Assembly: GCF_041199985.1 (NCBI RefSeq)
Contig: NZ_CP165647.1
Location: 2,372,726-2,436,725, forward strand
Reading direction: 5' to 3'
DNA length: 64,000 bases
Source: Leptotrichia sp. HSP-536
GTDB lineage: Bacteria > Fusobacteriota > Fusobacteriia > Fusobacteriales > Leptotrichiaceae
Of the stretch, positions 17,501-26,233 are shown one piece after another; position 1 is the stretch's first letter; each line of letters begins with the position of its first letter. Under the pieces are notes generated by a model. That model saw nothing but the letters and a program-made list of their open reading frames with translations, was not told the origin of the DNA and made no database searches. A program made the position numbers and the translations under genes.

Positions 17501-18358
17501 TTATTTATAAAATTTAAAAATATTTTTTATTATTTTTATAAATAATTCAGGTTTTTCTATATACTTCATATTTTTTGAAAAAACAATTTCTCCTGTTTTC
17601 TTCTCAATTTGTATATTTTTATTGTTCTTATTTTCCAAAACGGTAATTTTTCCAATTTCTTTCCAAAAATAATTTTCTAAAAGTTTTCCATTTTGATTTT
17701 CCACTCTAATTCCATCTTTACTTAAAAAAATATATTTATATACTTTGACTTTTTCAAAGTTTTTATCCATATTTAAACTAAAAATTTTGTCTTTCATTAA
17801 ATTATTTTCTTCAATAATTCCGAATTTAAAGTCAAAATTATCCTTATTTTTAGCCTCTTCATTAAATTCATTCTTTAAAACAAACTCAATATAATTTTTT
17901 ACAAACAAGCTTGAAGCCATTCTGTTTAATTTCAAATTTATTGTAATTTTTTCTAAATTATTTTTTATTAAATTTTCTTTATTTTTCACTTCAATAACGA
18001 GAAATTCAATATTATCAGAACCATTTTTCAAATTCAAGTAAAAATAATTTTTCACATCTTCAAAAAATATTTGTTTCTTTTTCAAGACATCTTCAAAGCT
18101 ATTTTCATAAAAAATATATTTCCCAACTGAACTTTCTTCCATTTTTAGCCATAAAAACTGAATTGGTGCAAGTGATACAATGAATATTCCAATCCAGAAC
18201 AAAAACTCAAAATAATTTTTTCCCCAGTTCACAAGCGATGAAATTACAAGGAAAAATCCCAAAATAATGCAAATTGCCATAATGAATGTGGTTTTTATAA
18301 TTAGAACTTGTGAAATTCCAGCTTTTCCAACTGTTTTTCCTAATATTTTTTCCTTCAT
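17501..18358 (-). CDS. Two-TM membrane protein of unknown function
   Basis: A 285-residue protein I do not recognise. Two hydrophobic segments (about 22-45, IIKTTFIMAICIILGFFLVI, and about 52-72, FEFLFWIGIFIVSLAPIQFL) form a hairpin in the membrane. The remaining 200 residues are Lys/Asn/Glu-rich and probably cytoplasmic, with alternating beta-like stretches such as KVYKYIFLSKDGIRVENQNG. This layout resembles PH-like or YcxB-like membrane proteins, but no diagnostic motif is visible. It starts 8 bp after the GNAT stop codon and is probably cotranscribed with it. Confidence 0.6.
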   Translation of the reverse strand: MKEKILGKTVGKAGISQVLIIKTTFIMAICIILGFFLVISSLVNWGKNYFEFLFWIGIFIVSLAPIQFLWLKMEESSVGKYIFYENSFEDVLKKKQIFFEDVKNYFYLNLKNGSDNIEFLVIEVKNKENLIKNNLEKITINLKLNRMASSLFVKNYIEFVLKNEFNEEAKNKDNFDFKFGIIEENNLMKDKIFSLNMDKNFEKVKVYKYIFLSKDGIRVENQNGKLLENYFWKEIGKITVLENKNNKNIQIEKKTGEIVFSKNMKYIEKPELFIKIIKNIFKFYK

Positions 18359-18366
18359 CTTTCAAA

Positions 18367-18849
18367 TTATCTCACTTTATCTTTTCTAAATTTTTCCATT
18401 CTTACAATTCCTTCATCATCTGCTTTATTTACTCCATTTTTGCAACTATATCCCATTTTTTTATAAAACGGGACAGCTGTAATGGATGCAGGTACTTCGA
18501 TTCTTTTGGCTCTTAAAAAATATTCATCTTTTTCCAATGTTTCAATAATTTTTCGTCCTATTCCCTTTCCCTGATATTCAGGCGAGATAAAAATAGTAAA
18601 TAAAGAACTTTCATCAATTTTATCCCAATATGGTGCAATTGCTCCACATCCAATAATATTGCCCTTTTCTTCGGCAACATAAAAATGTGTCCACGAGGCT
18701 CTTTTAAGAACATTTTCAGACTGGAAATTATTTACATAATTTTCTATTAAATCAGCAGAATAATCTTTTATATTTGTTTTTCGCAATGTTTTCACAATCA
18801 ATTCAGATACTTTTTTAGAGTCTTTTTCTTCAAATCTGCGTATTTTCAT
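18367..18849 (-). CDS. GNAT-family N-acetyltransferase
   Basis: A 160-residue protein starting KIRRFEEKDSKKVSELI. Acetyl-CoA-binding motif A is seen as IFISPEYQGKGIGRKIIETL (the Q-x-x-G-x-G pyrophosphate loop), and motif B as VPFYKKMGY near the C-terminus. These define the GNAT fold, which transfers acetyl groups from acetyl-CoA to an amine. The substrate is not evident; the block VYVAEEKGNIIGCGAIAP-like region and PASITAVPFY are typical of small-molecule acetyltransferases of unknown specificity. It lies between the RelE-type toxin and the membrane protein on the same strand. Confidence 0.86.
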   Translation of the reverse strand: MKIRRFEEKDSKKVSELIVKTLRKTNIKDYSADLIENYVNNFQSENVLKRASWTHFYVAEEKGNIIGCGAIAPYWDKIDESSLFTIFISPEYQGKGIGRKIIETLEKDEYFLRAKRIEVPASITAVPFYKKMGYSCKNGVNKADDEGIVRMEKFRKDKVR

Positions 18850-18870
18850 ATTTTTCTCCGCTTTTTAAAT

Positions 18871-19140
18871 TTATTTATAAATCTCTTTCCTATGCCCAAT
18901 ATCAAAAATATAAATTGTTATTTTTTCATCAATAATTGTAGCTAAGATTCTGTAATTTCCAACTCTATATCGCCATTTTCCCTTATATTTACCTTGTAGT
19001 GCTTTTCCCTGACTACGTGGATTTTCAAGTTCGCTTAATGTATTTTTTAAATAATCTAAAATTAGAAATTGATTTTTTTTATCCATTTTGAGTAATTTCT
19101 TTTTCGCTTTTTTTTCTATTTCAATTTTATAATAATTCAT
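18871..19140 (-). CDS. RelE/ParE-superfamily toxin
   Basis: An 89-residue basic protein starting at ATG 19140 (an upstream in-frame TTG at 19146 is less likely). It has the RelE layout: IEKKAKKKLLKMDKKNQFLI, then PRSQGKALQGKYKGKWRYRVGNYRILATI and a final IGHRKEIYK. In RelE enzymes the basic residues around WRYRVGNYR and the C-terminal Arg/Tyr support ribosome-dependent mRNA cleavage. Its start overlaps the antitoxin stop region by 14 bp, the usual coupling in these pairs. It is likely autoregulated with the antitoxin. ParE-type gyrase inhibition is the alternative, but the sequence looks more like RelE. Confidence 0.85.
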   Translation of the reverse strand: MNYYKIEIEKKAKKKLLKMDKKNQFLILDYLKNTLSELENPRSQGKALQGKYKGKWRYRVGNYRILATIIDEKITIYIFDIGHRKEIYK

Positions 19141-19354
19141 TTTCAAAGCCTAGCTCCTTTATTACATCATTCAATGAATAAAATTTTCCATCGCTTTCTT
19201 CAATCGCCTTATCTAATTCCTTGGCATCTCTTAAATCTTCCAGATATTCTCTCAATAAAGCAGATAGCACCTCATTTTCATTTTCTCCATTTTCTTTTAC
19301 TTCTTTTTTAAATTCATTCATTAAGTTTGAATTTACATCAACTGTATACAACAT
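19127..19354 (-). CDS. RelB-like antitoxin
   Basis: A 75-residue acidic protein (MLYTVDVNSNLMNEFKKEVK). The N-terminus looks like a ribbon-helix-helix DNA-binding region. The C-terminal half (LDKAIEESDGKFYSLNDVIKE) resembles the toxin-wrapping segment of RelB/DinJ proteins. It precedes the RelE-type toxin and overlaps it. It should neutralise the toxin and repress the pair's promoter. The module sits between pheS and pheT, 50 bp downstream of pheS. Confidence 0.82.
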   Translation of the reverse strand: MLYTVDVNSNLMNEFKKEVKENGENENEVLSALLREYLEDLRDAKELDKAIEESDGKFYSLNDVIKELGFENELL

Positions 19355-19405
19355 TTTAACCTCCCTTTAAATTTTTCGATATACAATAACAAGCAGACCT
19401 GTCTG

Positions 19406-20425
19406 TTAAAATTGATTCAAAAATCTTTCATCATTTTCAAAAAACGCCCTCAAATCGTCAATTCCATATTTTAACATCGTAATTCTTTCAAGCCCTAGCC
19501 CAAATGCAAAACCTTGATATTTTTTTGGATCAATTCCAACACCTTCCAGTACTTTCGGATTTACCATTCCGCTTCCTAAAATTTCAAGCCACCCAGTTCC
19601 TTTACAAACTCTACACCCAGCTCCTTTACAAACTCCACATTCTACATCCATTTCAGCCGATGGTTCTGTGAACGGGAAAAAATGTGGTCGAAATCTTACT
19701 CTTCTGTCTTCCCCAAATATTTTTTTCACGATATTTTCCAAAATTGCTTTAAAATTAGCAAAAGAAACATCTTCTCCAATCATAAGCCCTTCCATTTGAT
19801 GAAACATTGGCGTATGTGACACATCGTAGTCTGGACGATAAACTTTCCCAATCGAAATCATTCTAAATGGCGGTTTTCTGTCTTCCATATATCTAATTTG
19901 CATACCAGAAGTCTGTGTTCTTAGCACAACATTTTCTTCTTCGATGTAAAATGTATCTGAAATTTCACGTGATGGATGTGTTTTTGGAATATTTAATGCG
20001 TCAAAATTGTATTTTACATATTCCACTTCTGGTCCGTCCACAATGTCAAATCCCATTGTAGAAACAATATCCTTTATTTCCATAACTGTCTTTGTAAGCG
20101 GATGAAGCGAACCCACGTTAGCCTTTCTCCCTGGCAAAGTCACATCTATTGTTTCATTTTTCAATCTTTGCTGTTTTGCAATTTCCTTCAAGTCAGTATT
20201 TACTTCTTCAAATCTATTTTGCAGTACATTTTTTATTTCATTTGTAACTTTTCCAAATTCAGCCCGCTTTTCAGCCGCAATCCCAGCCATCCCCTTCATA
20301 ATAGCCGTAAATTCCCCTTTTTTCCCCAATATTTTAACTCTCAAGTCATTTAATTCCTCGAGATTTTCCACCTCTTTAAGTTTTGCTAACACTTCTTCTT
20401 TCAAGTGTGCCAATTTGTCTAACAT
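19406..20425 (-). CDS. pheS: Phenylalanyl-tRNA synthetase alpha subunit
   Basis: A 339-residue protein of full length. An N-terminal coiled-coil for tRNA contact comes first (about 1-90). The class II catalytic core has HPLTKTVMEIKDIVSTMGFD, motif 1-like HPSREISDTFY, motif 2 MISIGKVYRPDYDVSHTPMF and motif 3 GFAFGLGLERITMLKYGI. A CGVCKGAGCRVCKGTGW segment (about 265-282) holds four Cys, arranged as a zinc-knuckle-like insert seen in many PheS proteins. It activates Phe and, with PheT, charges tRNA-Phe. I see no T-box leader in the 190 bp upstream. pheT is not next to it. Confidence 0.97.
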   Translation of the reverse strand: MLDKLAHLKEEVLAKLKEVENLEELNDLRVKILGKKGEFTAIMKGMAGIAAEKRAEFGKVTNEIKNVLQNRFEEVNTDLKEIAKQQRLKNETIDVTLPGRKANVGSLHPLTKTVMEIKDIVSTMGFDIVDGPEVEYVKYNFDALNIPKTHPSREISDTFYIEEENVVLRTQTSGMQIRYMEDRKPPFRMISIGKVYRPDYDVSHTPMFHQMEGLMIGEDVSFANFKAILENIVKKIFGEDRRVRFRPHFFPFTEPSAEMDVECGVCKGAGCRVCKGTGWLEILGSGMVNPKVLEGVGIDPKKYQGFAFGLGLERITMLKYGIDDLRAFFENDERFLNQF

Positions 20426-20569
20426 TTTTCCTCCTATTTTACTTCATTTTGTAATATGCTTGAATTTCTTTTCATAAAAGTATTATAGCATATTTACTAT
20501 TAAAAAGTAAAAATTTTAGTTTGTATAAAATAAATTCTTTTAAAATTATATGTTCTTGTTTTAATTTAA

Positions 20570-20614
20570 ATATCTGGTATGATATAATGTAGTGTATAAT
20601 TTTAAATCTGGAGG
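20570..20614 (+). promoter_or_regulatory. Promoter/operator region of the ArsR gene
   Basis: TATAAT at 20583-20588 lies about 30 bp before the GGAGG SD (20610-20614); a second TATAAT is at 20595. The -10 overlaps an imperfect palindrome ATATC-TGGTAT-GATAT (20570-20585), a plausible autoregulatory operator for the ArsR protein. The -35 is not clear. Confidence 0.4.
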
Positions 20615-20619
20615 AAAAA

Positions 20620-20991
20620 ATGGCTATAAAAGAAGAAGAAAATACAACCTATGAAACAAGAGCCATTCATAAAGATGTTGTTAAAAGAGTAGAAAAAACT
20701 ATGCCAAAAGAAGAAATCATATATGATTTAGCTGATTTTTTTAAAATATTGGGAGATACGACTAGAATGAGAATTTTAAGCGCCCTTTTCCAAGAGGAAA
20801 TGTGTGTTTATGATATTGCGAATTTATTGAAAATGACACAGTCTGCGATTTCTCATCAGCTGAGAGTATTAAAACAGGGAAGATTTGTAAAACATAGAAA
20901 AGAAGGAAAAATTGTATACTATTCTCTAGAAGATGAACATATAAAACATATCGTAGAGCAAGGAATGATACATATTTTAGAAAAAAGATAA
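20620..20991 (+). CDS. ArsR/SmtB-family metal-sensing repressor (zinc-type site)
   Basis: A 123-residue winged-helix repressor: DLADFFKILGDTTRMRILSAL, recognition helix MTQSAISHQLRVLKQGRFV and wing HRKEGKIVYYSL. The last helix carries Asp105, His107, His118 and Glu121. Their spacing (0, +2, +13, +16) is identical to the alpha5 zinc site of SmtB/CzrA-type sensors. The alpha3 region has CVYD, also seen in that family. Metal binding would release DNA. It is monocistronic, divergent from pheS and convergent with gdhA, so its targets are elsewhere or only itself. Confidence 0.88.
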   Translation: MAIKEEENTTYETRAIHKDVVKRVEKTMPKEEIIYDLADFFKILGDTTRMRILSALFQEEMCVYDIANLLKMTQSAISHQLRVLKQGRFVKHRKEGKIVYYSLEDEHIKHIVEQGMIHILEKR

Positions 20992-21044
20992 TTTTTTAAA
21001 TTTTATGGCTATATATTACTAAGGCATGTTAATTGTATCAAACA

Positions 21045-21085
21045 AAAAAGGCTTTCCTATTTAATATTAATAGAAAAGTCTTTTT
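21045..21085. terminator. Bidirectional terminator between arsR-type gene and gdhA
   Basis: AAAAAGGCTTTCCTATT (21045-21061) pairs with AATAGAAAAGTCTTTTT (21069-21085), with one G-U and one mismatch. A/T tracts on both sides suit two convergent genes. Confidence 0.75.
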
Positions 21086-21107
21086 CAAATTATTACTTAA
21101 TTATAAA

Positions 21108-22361
21108 TTAATACCATCCTCTTAATTTCATTGCTTTTGAAATTCTTTCAATACTCTTCATGTAAGCTGCATTTCTTAAATCAACTTTATATTCATCTGC
21201 TAAAGCCCATACATCTTCAAATGCTGTTGATAATAATGCATCTTCTTTTTGTTGAACTTCTTCAAATGACCAGTAATAGCTTTGTAGATTTTGTACCCAT
21301 TCAAAGTATGAAACTACAACTCCACCTGAGTTTGCTAGAATGTCAGGGATAACTACGATTCCTTTTTTGAATAAGATTTCATCAGCTTCTGGAGTAGTTG
21401 GTCCGTTTGCTCCTTCTGTAATTACTTTTGCTTTAATTCTATCAGCATTTTCAGAAGTGATTTGGTTTTCTAAAGCACATGGTGCTAAAACGTCAACTTC
21501 CAATTCTAATAATTCAGCATTTGTAATATCTTTTCCGTAACCTTTGTTTTCTATAATACGTCCATTTTCTTCGAAATCTTTGATTACAGCTTCCATGTCA
21601 ATTCCGTTTTCGTTATAAATTGCAACATCTGTATTTGAGAAAGCTACAATTTTTGCACCATCTTTATGTGCATAATATGCTGTGTAAAACCCAACATTTC
21701 CAAATCCTTGTACAGCGTAAGTTGCTCCTTTAACATCCATGTTCAATTTTGTCAATGCTTTTTTAGCTGTTAAATGAACTCCGTATCCAGTTGCTTCCGT
21801 TCTTGCAAGAGATCCACCAAATTCTAAAGGTTTTCCTGTAAATACACCTTTTGTTGATTTTCCTGCTACTTTTTCATAAGCGTCAACCATCCAAGACATG
21901 ATTTGTCCGTTTGTGTTAACATCTGGAGCTGGTATATCAACTTTTTCTCCAATGATTGGTGAAATTGCTGTTGCAAAACCTTTAGAGATTCTTTCTAACT
22001 CAGCTTTAGAATAATCTTTAGGATCAATTGCCATTCCACCTTTTCCACCACCATAAGGGATTCCTGCTACTGAACATTTGAATGTCATCCAAGTAGACAA
22101 TGCTTTTACTTCATCCTTAGTTACATCTGGATGGAATCTAAGTCCACCTTTAAAAGGTCCTACTGCATTGTTGTGTTGTGATCTGTATCCTATAAATGTT
22201 TTAACTGTTCCGTCGTCTAGTCTTACTGGGAACGATACTTCAAGCACTCTCATAGGATTTTTTAGGATTTCATAAACAGCTGGATCTGCATTCAATTTAT
22301 CACAAGCTGATTTTACTTGTTTTTGTGCAATCTCAAATGGATTTAATGTTTCTTTTGCCAT
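21108..22361 (-). CDS. gdhA: Glutamate dehydrogenase
   Basis: A 417-residue protein of the hexameric short-chain (about 420-residue) family. The substrate site has VGPFKGGLRFHP and SVAGIPYGGGKGGMAIDP, with the catalytic Lys in GGGKGG. PAPDVNTNGQIMSWM follows. The dinucleotide-binding fold has VQGFGNVGFYTAYY. It interconverts glutamate and 2-oxoglutarate. In amino-acid-fermenting fusobacteria the usual direction is NAD-dependent glutamate oxidation. Coenzyme preference is inferred from the family, not proven. It is monocistronic, with a promoter-like sequence upstream. Confidence 0.95.
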   Translation of the reverse strand: MAKETLNPFEIAQKQVKSACDKLNADPAVYEILKNPMRVLEVSFPVRLDDGTVKTFIGYRSQHNNAVGPFKGGLRFHPDVTKDEVKALSTWMTFKCSVAGIPYGGGKGGMAIDPKDYSKAELERISKGFATAISPIIGEKVDIPAPDVNTNGQIMSWMVDAYEKVAGKSTKGVFTGKPLEFGGSLARTEATGYGVHLTAKKALTKLNMDVKGATYAVQGFGNVGFYTAYYAHKDGAKIVAFSNTDVAIYNENGIDMEAVIKDFEENGRIIENKGYGKDITNAELLELEVDVLAPCALENQITSENADRIKAKVITEGANGPTTPEADEILFKKGIVVIPDILANSGGVVVSYFEWVQNLQSYYWSFEEVQQKEDALLSTAFEDVWALADEYKVDLRNAAYMKSIERISKAMKLRGWY

Positions 22362-22761
22362 CTTTTCTACCTCACTTTTCTCTAGTCTATTCTGATTTTT
22401 AAATCTCTCATTAAAAATCTTCTCTACCGTTATATCATACTACAATTTTATATAAAATTGCAAGCATTTTTTTACAGAATATGTGTTATTTTTTACATTA
22501 ATAAATTTTACAATTGCACTTTTTATCGTAAAAAACAAATATTTGAAAAAATTTTATTTTCTGTTAGTTTTCTTTTGAAAATTTATTCATTCAAATCCAT
22601 TCGCTTTCACTTATCTGGCAATTAGCATAATAAATAAAATTATTGCTAAACTTTTTTCATAATCAATCACTCTTCTCATTTTTTATATTTTTCAGCCAAT
22701 ACAATGTTTAAAATAAACTATTCCTTTATTTGATTTACAATAGTATATTAATTTTAAAATT
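22362..22761. other. Intergenic region upstream of gdhA
   Basis: No gene is seen. Promoter-like hexamers for gdhA lie at 22434-22463. A weak hairpin (TTAGCATAAT / ATTATTGCTAA, about 22623-22651) is the only other structure before the IS200 end. Confidence 0.5.
22434..22463 (-). promoter_or_regulatory. Promoter of gdhA
   Basis: On the minus strand TTGCAA (22463-22458) and TATGAT (22439-22434) have an 18-bp spacer, about 70 bp upstream of the gdhA start. Confidence 0.5.
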
Positions 22762-23512
22762 AAGTCAAGACCACCCTTCAAAAGGGTGGCTTGCTCTACG
22801 GCTATAAGCCGTCGGGTCTCCTACTTCGCCTAAAGACGATACTTGACCTTCGTTCAAGCTACTGTTGTATTTGACTCGTTGCTATCTCTTAAAGAGGTAT
22901 CCGTACTACTTGCTACCCTTAAAAGGGGCTTCATATTCCTTTACACTTAACTTGTCCATCGCTATATCATGTTTCTCCTGTTCGGATATATATTTTTTTA
23001 TTGTCGCTTCATTTAAGCCTGCTGTACTTACATAATATCCTTCTGACCAGAAATGTCTGTTCCCAAATTTATATTTTAAGTTTGCATGCTTATCAGACAT
23101 CATCAATGCACTTTTCCCTTTCAGATATCCCATAAAACTTGATACACTTATTTTTGGTGGTATGCTTACCAGCATATGCACGTGATCTTTCATCAGATGT
23201 CCTTCTATTATTTCAACTCCTTTATATTCACATAATCTTCTTAAAATTTCTCCCACACTTTTTCTGTATTGACTATATATAATTTTTCGTCTATACTTAG
23301 GTGTAGATACTATATGATACTTACACATCCATTTAGTATGAGACAGGCTATTAGCTTTATTAGCCATATAAACACCTTCCTTTCATTAATAGTAGCTTAA
23401 ACAACTCTATTATAATGGAAGGTGTATTTTGTTGCAAACTTACGTTTCCGCACCCGCATAGCGGGTGGTTTTATGTTTCGTACGCTTTGCGTACTCAACT
23501 GACTAAAGTCAA
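22762..23512 (-). mobile_element. IS200-type insertion sequence with structured ends
   Basis: A single tnpA lies between hairpin ends. On its 3' side is CCACCCTT/AAGGGTGG (22771-22789). On its 5' side are CACCCGC/GCGGGTG (23452-23468), GTACGC/GCGTAC (23481-23495) and TGACTAAAGTCA (23500-23511). There are no terminal inverted repeats or target duplication, as expected for HUH single-strand transposition. The exact cleavage points are not certain, so the ends are approximate. There is no tnpB. Confidence 0.82.
22906..23367 (-). CDS. tnpA: IS200/IS605-family Y1 transposase TnpA
   Basis: A 153-residue HUH endonuclease. The start is MANKANSLSHTKWMCKYHIV, the metal-binding HUH is DHVHMLVSIPP, and the catalytic Tyr is in TIKKYISEQEKHD on the last helix. 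GYLKGKSALMMS and GNRHFWSEGYYVST are typical of IS200. The frame is complete, and AAGGAAGG lies 7-8 nt before the ATG. It cuts and joins single-stranded DNA at hairpin-marked ends. It is the only transposase in the window that looks functional, and it could in principle act on other hairpin-ended elements. Confidence 0.93.
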   Translation of the reverse strand: MANKANSLSHTKWMCKYHIVSTPKYRRKIIYSQYRKSVGEILRRLCEYKGVEIIEGHLMKDHVHMLVSIPPKISVSSFMGYLKGKSALMMSDKHANLKYKFGNRHFWSEGYYVSTAGLNEATIKKYISEQEKHDIAMDKLSVKEYEAPFKGSK

Positions 23513-23569
23513 TAATAAAAACTGCTATATCATTAATAAATACAGCAGTTTTTAAAAGAATTAAATTTA

Positions 23570-24631
23570 TTAATCCATTTCAAATTCAATATAAACTGTT
23601 TTTGAAATATTTAGTTTTTTTGGAGAAATCACGATGTTTCTTCTTGTTGCATTGTCAATGATTTCCTTATCACTTTTTTTCAATTGCATCATATTAGTTG
23701 CGTAATTTGCTTCATTGTAATAATTGTAGTTATAATCATAGTATGGCTGAATTACTCCGTTTGATTTATCTGTTATTGTGACAGGGTTCTTTAAAGTTAA
23801 ATCTGTTTTTCCAAGAATAACTTGAGCTTTTTTCAAGGCTTCCTTGTAGGCATTTTCATAAAGTTCATTTTCTAGCTGCTGCTTGTTGTCAATATCGTAG
23901 TCAATTTGCCCTGTTGTCCCAATTCCAAGAGAACTTGCCAGATTTATTATATTTCCTAGATTTTTCAAATCACGTGTTTCAATTTCCAATTTATGTGATA
24001 CAACTTGAATATTTTTTTTCTTATTTACTTGCTTTTCAAGGCTTACTTCCTTGTTGTCATATCCTGAAATCTTTACAAGGTTTTGAGAAATTCCAGCTCT
24101 TCCCAATTTTTGCTGTATTTCATTAAATTTTGCCATTGCATTCTGATATGCGATTTTATTTGTTGCTTCTTGAGATTCGATGTAAAAAACATATGTTCCA
24201 TTTTTATTTCTGTTTAAAGAATAAATTTTTTCATTTGCAAGTACACTCATAAAATTTTTTAATGCATCAAGTGAAATGCTGCCTACTTCTACAGAAAGTT
24301 TTGTTTTGTATTCCTTTTTCCCTTTATTTTCTATAACTGTATCCCAGTTATATGATTCATACGTTGAATACCCTGTAGACGAAATTTTATTATATTTTGT
24401 TCCTGTTTGAGCAAGAAGTTTTTTGTATCGTTCCAATATTTGAGAATTTTCTGCACCAGCTTTATCCAGACTTTCATTTTCAGTTTGAATTACAAGTCCA
24501 ATTTTTGCAGAATTTGGAGCAATTTCTCTTTTTGCAACGCCTCTGACTTGTATTCTTTTTCCAGTAATTTCGCCATCTGCAAATGACAATACTGAAAAAA
24601 CTACCATAAGTAATACTATTATTTTTTTCAT
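23570..24631 (-). CDS. Secreted SIMPL-domain (DUF541) protein
   Basis: I start at ATG 24631 (MKKIIVLLMVVFSVLSFADG), because GAAAGGA is 8 nt upstream; the frame extends further upstream without an SD. The product is about 353 residues with a cleavable signal peptide. The SIMPL core is visible in IQVRGVAKREIAPNSAKIGL and ENELYENAYKEALKKAQVIL. SIMPL/BP26-like proteins are periplasmic or surface oligomers of unclear role. It follows a paralogue by about 65 bp, so the two are probably one transcript. Confidence 0.85.
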   Translation of the reverse strand: MKKIIVLLMVVFSVLSFADGEITGKRIQVRGVAKREIAPNSAKIGLVIQTENESLDKAGAENSQILERYKKLLAQTGTKYNKISSTGYSTYESYNWDTVIENKGKKEYKTKLSVEVGSISLDALKNFMSVLANEKIYSLNRNKNGTYVFYIESQEATNKIAYQNAMAKFNEIQQKLGRAGISQNLVKISGYDNKEVSLEKQVNKKKNIQVVSHKLEIETRDLKNLGNIINLASSLGIGTTGQIDYDIDNKQQLENELYENAYKEALKKAQVILGKTDLTLKNPVTITDKSNGVIQPYYDYNYNYYNEANYATNMMQLKKSDKEIIDNATRRNIVISPKKLNISKTVYIEFEMD

Positions 24632-24695
24632 TTTAAAATCCTTTCTTTCATAGCACATTAAACTATTATTTTAGTTTCCTATGAAATTAAATTTT

Positions 24696-25823
24696 TTATT
24701 TCATTTCATACATAACCGATATATTCTGTGTCAATTTTAACGGTTTTGGAGTATAGTCAACTGCGGCTCTTCCTGCTGCTTTCAACTTTCTCGCGTCCAT
24801 ACTATTAGTAGAATATGCCTCTATTGAAGGTGATGGTGCCGCCATCGTTTCATAAGTCACTTCCCAATCCTGATCAATCCTATCAATCATTTTTTGCTGA
24901 AATTCCACATCTTCACTTACAATAATCGGTGTCCCCAGCTTCATCTTGCTTGAACGTAAAATGCTTTCAGCTTTCTGTTTTGACTGGTTATAGGCATCAT
25001 TGTACATTTCTGACTCAATTTTATCTTTGTTCGACAAATCAAAGTTAATTGAACCATTTATATTTATTTTATTATCATTTGCAATCGAAATTATTGTATT
25101 TAATTCTTTTATGTTCTTTGTCGTAATTACAAATTCATCTGTTACAAAATACACATCTTTTGTATTTTTTTTATTTTCCGAATAATTTTCTTTAATTGCA
25201 TAGTTACTTAAAATAATATCTTGGTCAGGAATTCCAGCTGAAACCAGTTTTCTTCTTGAAGTATTAAGTTTGTCAAATACTTTATTTAAAGCCTTTTCAA
25301 CTGTTGTATCATTTTCATTTATACTAAATGCAAAAGAATTTTCATCAAAATTTTTCTGAATGCTTTGAAGATTATTTCCATCTTCCAGATCAATTAATGC
25401 AGAAACTTTATTAAAATCTGTATTCTTTATGAGCATTGATATCTGTACATTGTATGAAGTCGGTTTTTTATCAGTTTTTTTCACATTTTTATCAGGCACT
25501 GTCTTTACATCAAGTATATCCTCATCTTCATAATCATAATCTATCCCTTTTCTGTTATAAAAAGCTTTTGTTTCCAAATTTTCCAATGATATTTTTTTAG
25601 CACTCAAATCATTTTTAAACTTTTCCACTTTTTTATTAACTTCATCCGTTGTCTTGCTTAAATTTTCTCCTTTTTCTTCAATTTTAAAATTAATTTTTGC
25701 CAAATCTGGCATAACTTCTCGTTCTGAATTACCTGTAACACTTATTTTTCTCACAATATTTTCATTCGCTGAAAATGAAAGTACATTTATCAAAGAAAAA
25801 AGTGCAATTGCTATTTTTTTCAT
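24696..25823 (-). CDS. Secreted SIMPL-domain (DUF541) protein, paralogue
   Basis: A 375-residue protein with signal peptide KKIAIALFSLINVLSFSA and GGAGGA-type SD (GGAGGAAGG) before the ATG. RKISVTGNSEREVMPDLAKI and ESEMYNDAYNQSKQKAESIL match the same two SIMPL blocks as the downstream gene, so the pair arose by tandem duplication. It has an acidic insertion near residue 100 (DYDYEDEDILD) and a C-terminal MAAPSPSIEAYSTNSM region not shared with the other copy. It is exported; the function is unknown. Confidence 0.84.
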   Translation of the reverse strand: MKKIAIALFSLINVLSFSANENIVRKISVTGNSEREVMPDLAKINFKIEEKGENLSKTTDEVNKKVEKFKNDLSAKKISLENLETKAFYNRKGIDYDYEDEDILDVKTVPDKNVKKTDKKPTSYNVQISMLIKNTDFNKVSALIDLEDGNNLQSIQKNFDENSFAFSINENDTTVEKALNKVFDKLNTSRRKLVSAGIPDQDIILSNYAIKENYSENKKNTKDVYFVTDEFVITTKNIKELNTIISIANDNKININGSINFDLSNKDKIESEMYNDAYNQSKQKAESILRSSKMKLGTPIIVSEDVEFQQKMIDRIDQDWEVTYETMAAPSPSIEAYSTNSMDARKLKAAGRAAVDYTPKPLKLTQNISVMYEMK

Positions 25824-26233
25824 TATCCTTCCTCCGTATTCTTATTCATACAATTTCATTTAACAATTTAAGTATAACACACATAAATTAAAAATAAATG
25901 AGAAATAAGGCAAATGTATGAAAACTAAATCTCCCAATGCTAATTTTTTATATTTTAAATATCTGTCTTAAAAAGTTCCCGAAATCCAATCCATTGATTC
26001 TTTTCTTCCTGTATATCAATTCTTTTCTAGCTAATGTATTTACCTTATTTTTATATGTTCGTCGTGAATAATTATATCTACAAATATAAAATTTTCGGCT
26101 ATATTTATATTATAGCCATTAATACATATTTTTTTAAGAAAAAAGGCAATTCATCATCTATTTATAAAAACGGATAAATCCTTGCCTAGATAAGTTAAAA
26201 TTCAATTTTGAAACAATTCAAATATATTCCTAA
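25824..26233. other. Intergenic, no gene seen
   Basis: AT-rich sequence with one perfect 7-bp hairpin, GGCTATA/TATAGCC (26097-26117). No coding frame with sensible composition on either strand. Confidence 0.5.

Noticed and set aside
20426..20619. T-box leader before pheS
   Set aside because: No specifier stem or T-box core sequence could be recognised in the short upstream region.
22790..22905. tRNA-like folding at the IS200 3' end
   Set aside because: Several small hairpins but no acceptor stem, CCA or T-loop; they belong to the IS200 end structure.
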